This document shows positions 5,339 to 6,127 of a stretch of DNA of 6,127 nucleotides, one piece after another; positions within the stretch are counted from its first letter, which is position 1, and each line of letters starts with the position of its first letter. The notes under the pieces are model-generated. The model ran no database searches, was not told the DNA's origin, and worked only from the letters and a program-made list of their open reading frames with translations. Origin of the DNA: CAWKZT01 sp963854565 (GTDB taxonomy: Bacteria > Actinomycetota > Acidimicrobiia > Acidimicrobiales > JAHEJN01). The translations under genes were made by a program, and so were the position numbers. The stretch spans positions 1-6,127 of the forward strand of contig CAWKZT010000107.1 in assembly GCA_963854565.1 (NCBI GenBank). The letters are read 5' to 3'.

Positions 5339-6127
5339 ATTCGCAGATCCGTCGTGTCGGTCTTGGTCTGTCGTTGTGCTTCTTGGCGCTATTTGCTCAG
5401 CTCAACTGGTTACAGGTGTTTGGGGCCAGTCGATTAGAGAACAACGCCACGAACACCCGCGCTATTGTGCGCGACTTTGGTCGGCCTCGCGGCACAATCG
5501 CTACCGCTGATGGTGTCATCATCGCCCGGTCTATCGAGGTCGAGAGTGCGTTGGGTCGCGAGCGTCAGTACCCCGAGGGCGATTTGTACGCGCATGTCAC
5601 GGGTGCATTTACGTTCAACTTTGGGGCCACCGGTGTCGAGAAGATCTACAACGAACTCCTTGCCGGGCAAACCGACGAACAGAAATACGGCAACCTTTCG
5701 GCCTTGCTTGAGGATGGCGACACCACCGGCAATCTGACGCTCACATTGCGTGACGACGTGCAGCGTGTCGCCCGCGAGGCGTTAGGTGATCACAACGGTT
5801 CGGTGGTGGTGCTTGATCCCCGCGATGGTTCGGTCCTGGCTATGTGGTCCTATCCGTCTTATGACCCCAACACGGTTGCCACGGTCAATTTGGCCGCGGC
5901 CAGCACCTCATGGGACGCCTTACGTTCGCAAGATCCGACCGCTCCTGATCTTGCCAAGGCCTACCGCCAGACCTTCCCGCCCGGGTCCACCTTCAAACCT
6001 GTGACGGCAGCGGCGGCACTTTCCAACGACATCGCCGATGCCAATAATCCGTCCTTCCCGGCTTCGTCGGGTTATACCGCACCGTTAACTACGTCCTCTA
6101 TTGGCAACTTTGGTGGGTCTACTTGTG
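5335..6127 (+). CDS. pbpA: PbpA: class B penicillin-binding protein (transpeptidase), 3' end cut by window edge
   Basis: Crosslinks peptidoglycan outside the membrane, probably as the transpeptidase partner of the RodA encoded just upstream. The frame is open from the ATG at 5335 to the window end, giving 264 residues of a family near 490. A signal anchor (about 7-29) is followed by the N-terminal dimerisation/pedestal region. This contains RPRGTI (50-55), YPEGDLYAHVTG (79-90) and the stretch ending in GATGVEKIYNELL (97-109). The transpeptidase domain starts near 150 with VVVLDPRDGSVLAM (157-170) and YPSYDPN (173-179). The catalytic SxxK motif lies in FPPGSTFKPVT, with Ser218 and Lys221. The NFGGSTC stretch (258-264) resembles the corresponding part of mycobacterial PbpA. 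The SxN and KTG motifs would fall beyond the edge. The start overlaps the rodA stop as ATGA. In related genomes pknA and pknB come next. Confidence 0.94.
   Translation, partial: MNSQIRRVGLGLSLCFLALFAQLNWLQVFGASRLENNATNTRAIVRDFGRPRGTIATADGVIIARSIEVESALGRERQYPEGDLYAHVTGAFTFNFGATGVEKIYNELLAGQTDEQKYGNLSALLEDGDTTGNLTLTLRDDVQRVAREALGDHNGSVVVLDPRDGSVLAMWSYPSYDPNTVATVNLAAASTSWDALRSQDPTAPDLAKAYRQTFPPGSTFKPVTAAAALSNDIADANNPSFPASSGYTAPLTTSSIGNFGGSTC

Noticed and set aside
5274..6004. Three shorter plus-strand frames overlapping the start of the last gene
   Set aside because: They are out-of-frame shadows. The true frame runs from the ATG at 5335 to the window end without a stop and contains PBP motifs including SxxK.
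1..6127. A mobile element, CRISPR array, defence or other undescribed system
   Set aside because: No transposase, integrase, terminal inverted repeats, spaced direct repeats or toxin-like genes are seen; apart from flanking non-coding DNA everything belongs to known conserved families.

Overview
The window looks chromosomal, from a moderately GC-rich actinobacterium. The main evidence is the gene order fhaA-fhaB-pstP-rodA-pbpA, which in Actinobacteria normally leads into pknA and pknB. The short forms of FhaA and PstP, and the modest GC compared with mycobacteria or streptomycetes, suggest an early-branching or streamlined lineage such as Acidimicrobiia. That placement is inference; no rRNA or other phylogenetic marker is present.

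Left part (1-1348, minus strand): a TesB-type acyl-CoA thioesterase cut by the left edge (1-590), preceded on its strand by a complete dienelactone-hydrolase-family protein (668-1348). They are 77 bases apart and may share a transcript. Both are metabolic and have no visible link to the cluster on the right.

Centre (1349-1704): a non-coding stretch (1349-1468), an intrinsic terminator (1469-1500), a tRNA-Leu(CAG) gene on the minus strand (1504-1587), and a 117-base divergent promoter region (1588-1704) between the tRNA and fhaA.

Right part (1705-6127, plus strand): five genes packed as one operon. FhaA (DUF3662 plus FHA) and FhaB (membrane anchor plus FHA) are phosphothreonine readers. PstP is a membrane-anchored PP2C phosphatase that reverses Ser/Thr kinase signalling. 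RodA is a SEDS glycan polymerase, and PbpA is its likely class B transpeptidase partner, truncated by the right edge just after its SxxK motif. Spacing is 6 bases, ATGA overlap, TGATG overlap and ATGA overlap. Together they form a module that couples Ser/Thr phosphorylation to peptidoglycan synthesis at the growing pole or septum. The kinases themselves would lie beyond the right edge.

I found no mobile element, CRISPR array, phage gene or defence system, and nothing that looks like an undescribed system. The most useful observations are the compact FhaA, the APTG phosphosite motif kept in FhaB, the tail-less extracellular domain of PstP, and the tRNA-Leu/fhaA divergent arrangement.
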